A program made the translations under genes and the position numbers. The notes below the pieces were generated by a model that saw only the letters and a list, made by a program, of their open reading frames with translations, was not told the DNA's origin and made no database searches. From positions 1-62,121 of the forward strand of contig JAFTVI010000032.1 in NCBI GenBank assembly GCA_017465825.1: a stretch of DNA of 62,121 nucleotides. Reading direction: 5' to 3'. Below are positions 60,207 through 62,121 of this stretch, piece by piece (position 1 is the stretch's first letter; every line of letters starts with the position of its first letter). The DNA is from Clostridia bacterium. GTDB taxonomy: Bacteria; Bacillota; Clostridia; Oscillospirales; Acutalibacteraceae.

Positions 60207-61889
60207 TTATTCGAGTTCTGCAGATTTTCTGAGAATATTTCTCGCATCTGCGGCAGTTATGCTACCGTTTGCATCCACATCAGCAGCAAGAGCAGCAAGA
60301 CCGCTGAGTTTTTCAAGAGTTGCTGAAGCACGCAGAGCAAGACGTGCATCTGCAGCTGTTATATCTCCGTCACCATTTACATCAAAATTGAAGTCACTTT
60401 CTTTAAGTTCAACAAAAATTGCATACCAATTATTTTCTGTATAAGTCTGTGCTGCTGAACCCTTTACACCATAAACAGTAATACCCTTCGGCGTAAATCC
60501 TGCTTCATATCCAAATGCTACGCCCCATATTTCGGTTACATTAGCAGGTACAATCACTTCTTGAAGTCTATCACAACCGCAAAACGCGTACGGCTCGATT
60601 ATTTTTACAGTTTTGGGAATTGTTACTTCCGAAAGATTTTTGCAATTACGAAACGCCGAGTCGCAAATAACAGTAACAGAGCAAGGAATTACAACACTTT
60701 TAATTTTTGTACCTGCAAAAGCCCTCCTACCTATAGAAGCTACACTATCGGGAAAATCAATACTTGTGAGCCCACTATCAGCAAATGAATCGTATTCTAT
60801 CTCTGTTAAATTTTTAGGAAGCTTTACTGCCGCAAGATCTTCGCATCCATAAAAAGCATTATCACAGATTTCAGTAACAGAATCGGGAATAACAATACTT
60901 TTCAGGTTTATGCATGAATAAAACGTACAGCTTGCAATTTTTGTCAGTTTAGAGGGAAGTTTTATACCTTCGAGCAGATAGCAAAACTGAAACGCTTTCT
61001 CGCCAATATCTGTAACACTTTCAGGAATTGATACAGTATTTAATTTTCCGCACTGTGAAAACATTTCTTGTGAAATGTATGGTACACCTTCTTCAATAAC
61101 CACATTTTCAAGATTCTGGCAACTCCAGAAAATATTTTGTCCGAGTGTTGTTACACCTGAGCCGATTGTTGCGCTTAAAAGTCCGTCACTACCGCTAAAA
61201 GCAAATTGTTCAATAGTTTTTACACTATCAGGAACAACAACACTTGTCATTTTATCACAGCCTGAAAATGCGTGGTCACCAATTACCGTTACGGGATAGC
61301 CATCAATAGTATCAGGGATAATAACATTTCCTGAAATATCAAGGTCGCAGTCAGTTATGATTACTTCACCGTTTTCAATTTTATATTTATAAGAAGTGTC
61401 AATAAATTCTCCTGTTGAAACAAGCTCACTTAAATCAAAAACTGAAGTAGAAGGAACTATCGAATCATCCGGCCAACATTGTCTTGTAGTTACAGTAAAT
61501 TCCGTATTCTTAGTATCCAATATTCTTAAAGTTATTATAAAAAAATCAATATCACCTGAAAACTCATCATAAAAACCTATATCATTTATACTTGTTCCTG
61601 AAACATTTTCAAGTATCATCGGCATAAATTTGTCGGATTCAACAGCTTTAATTTTAACAAATTCCATACATTCAGCATCATAACTGCAACCAACATTGAT
61701 ATCTTTTAAAGAGTAGGCATTTTTAATACCTACTAACACATTAATTTCTTCACCGACTGCAATATTTCCTGATAAAGAGACACAAAATTCGGCGTTATTA
61801 CTATCTTCTGCTGATACTGAAACAACAAACATTGAGAATGTCATAATCAGGGCGAGAATTACCGCAGAAATTTTTTTGATTTTACACAT
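60207..61889 (-). CDS. Secreted LRR (BspA-like) protein with C-terminal dockerin
   Basis: 560 residues. Signal peptide 1-27 (VVSVSA-ED). Residues about 30-165 resemble a cohesin or carbohydrate-binding beta sandwich (GEEINVLVGIKNAYSLKDINVGCSYD). From 190 to 480 come about 12 BspA-type leucine-rich repeats (CDKMTSVVVPDSVKTIE and similar). Residues 501-560 form a type I dockerin with two calcium loops, DVNGDGDITAADAR and DVDANGSITAADAR. It should dock to a cohesin-bearing scaffold on the surface; LRRs suggest adhesion or binding rather than catalysis. Confidence 0.88.
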   Translation of the reverse strand: MCKIKKISAVILALIMTFSMFVVSVSAEDSNNAEFCVSLSGNIAVGEEINVLVGIKNAYSLKDINVGCSYDAECMEFVKIKAVESDKFMPMILENVSGTSINDIGFYDEFSGDIDFFIITLRILDTKNTEFTVTTRQCWPDDSIVPSTSVFDLSELVSTGEFIDTSYKYKIENGEVIITDCDLDISGNVIIPDTIDGYPVTVIGDHAFSGCDKMTSVVVPDSVKTIEQFAFSGSDGLLSATIGSGVTTLGQNIFWSCQNLENVVIEEGVPYISQEMFSQCGKLNTVSIPESVTDIGEKAFQFCYLLEGIKLPSKLTKIASCTFYSCINLKSIVIPDSVTEICDNAFYGCEDLAAVKLPKNLTEIEYDSFADSGLTSIDFPDSVASIGRRAFAGTKIKSVVIPCSVTVICDSAFRNCKNLSEVTIPKTVKIIEPYAFCGCDRLQEVIVPANVTEIWGVAFGYEAGFTPKGITVYGVKGSAAQTYTENNWYAIFVELKESDFNFDVNGDGDITAADARLALRASATLEKLSGLAALAADVDANGSITAADARNILRKSAELE

Positions 61890-61992
61890 AAATATACCTC
61901 CATTTGTTTTTATAATTTTCCTTTGTTATTTAATTATATATTGTTTTTACAGAAATAGCAAGTATATTTTAAAAAAATTCCGCAAGACATTT

Positions 61993-62035
61993 GTAATACA
62001 TATTTACATATTTTTTGTATGTATAATTGTATTAC
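61993..62035. promoter_or_regulatory. Dyad operator over the promoter of the last gene
   Basis: GTAATACA (61993-62000) and TACATA mirror TATGTA and TGTATTAC (62028-62035). TATAAT at 62022-62027 lies inside; the ribosome site follows directly. A binding site for the product of the next gene is likely. Confidence 0.55.
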
Positions 62036-62046
62036 GAGGTGATTTT

Positions 62047-62121
62047 ATGAGAAAGTTCAAAATTCCTTCACTCCCACCTACTACAAGTAAAAGCGTAAGA
62101 TTTCCTAACGATATAATAGAT
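62047..62121 (+). CDS. Start of a small gene, possibly ribbon-helix-helix (truncated by window end)
   Basis: Only 25 codons are in the window: MRKFKIPSLPPTTSKS followed by VRFPNDIID. GAGGTGAT is the ribosome site. The pattern basic N-terminus, then [S/V]-x-R-F-P-x-[D/E]-I-[I/V]-[D/E], is that of Arc/CopG-type regulators, in which the RFP strand contacts DNA. The dyad upstream fits autoregulation. Confidence 0.55.
   Translation, partial: MRKFKIPSLPPTTSKSVRFPNDIID

Overview
The window looks like chromosomal DNA of a gut-type clostridium of the Ruminococcaceae/Oscillospiraceae group (Bacillota). The grounds are strong GGAGG ribosome sites with frequent TTG/GTG starts, sigma-A promoters, a C-terminal dockerin on a secreted leucine-rich-repeat protein, adhesins with LPxTG anchors and the C-EHxHxDxC-Y N-terminal motif, a clostridial NAD-type glutamate dehydrogenase, and many housekeeping genes in Firmicute style. 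The assignment rests on gene content only. No rRNA gene or plasmid/phage replication module is present.

Layout. 1-10 kb: a hairpin-array repeat, an NADP-type glutamate dehydrogenase, trmB, then a run of glycan and nucleotide genes (GH29 fucosidase, ADP-ribose Nudix hydrolase, trmO, azlCD, a GH78-like protein, N-acetylneuraminate lyase, a methyltransferase). 10-18 kb: a second glutamate dehydrogenase (NAD-type motif), DUF1846, a flavodoxin-fold oxidoreductase, a PHP phosphoesterase, a Gfo/Idh/MocA oxidoreductase and a three-gene operon of unknown role (DUF5685, a J-like protein without HPD, a membrane protein). 18.0-19.8 kb: a small island behind tRNA-Ser(GGA) that holds a second type of hairpin array, a small protein whose N-terminus resembles the PLMP/RRXRR domain of IscB nucleases, and a YefM-YoeB toxin-antitoxin pair. 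It ends in a decayed copy of the tRNA-Ser anticodon-loop-to-variable-arm sequence, as expected for an old integration site.

20.3-29.4 kb: a complete sortase-assembled pilus operon: coiled-coil protein, dedicated signal peptidase, 1364-residue tip adhesin (LPETG), backbone pilin (LPSTG), class C sortase, minor pilin (LPQSG) and a second sortase. An operator-like dyad spans the predicted -10 upstream, and a very stable GNRA hairpin lies between the backbone pilin and sortase genes. 29.4-32.4 kb: macro-domain protein, ArsC/Spx-like protein, VWA protein and a membrane-anchored HNH nuclease. 32.5-39.4 kb: an SLC13/ArsB-type transporter, tRNA-Ser(CGA), potABCD polyamine uptake, rimM-trmD.

39.6-51.3 kb: HPr, uvrC, a HAD phosphatase, rsmD-coaD, a coiled-coil protein, DUF4830, rsuA, a CdaR/PucR-type regulator and the division module ftsE-ftsX-M23 hydrolase followed by a PDZ-less S41 protein. 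51.4-62.1 kb: ybaK, a GH38 alpha-mannosidase, an ECF sigma factor translationally coupled to a membrane-anchored beta-propeller protein with two small downstream genes, a YhhN-family protein, a lipoprotein, a dockerin-bearing LRR protein and the start of a small, apparently autoregulated gene.

The most unusual material is the pair of hairpin-array repeat families (cores GCGATAT and ATGTAAT, each reversing orientation half way), the PLMP-like protein with an internal ribosome site inside the tRNA-Ser island, and the DUF5685/degenerate J-protein operon.
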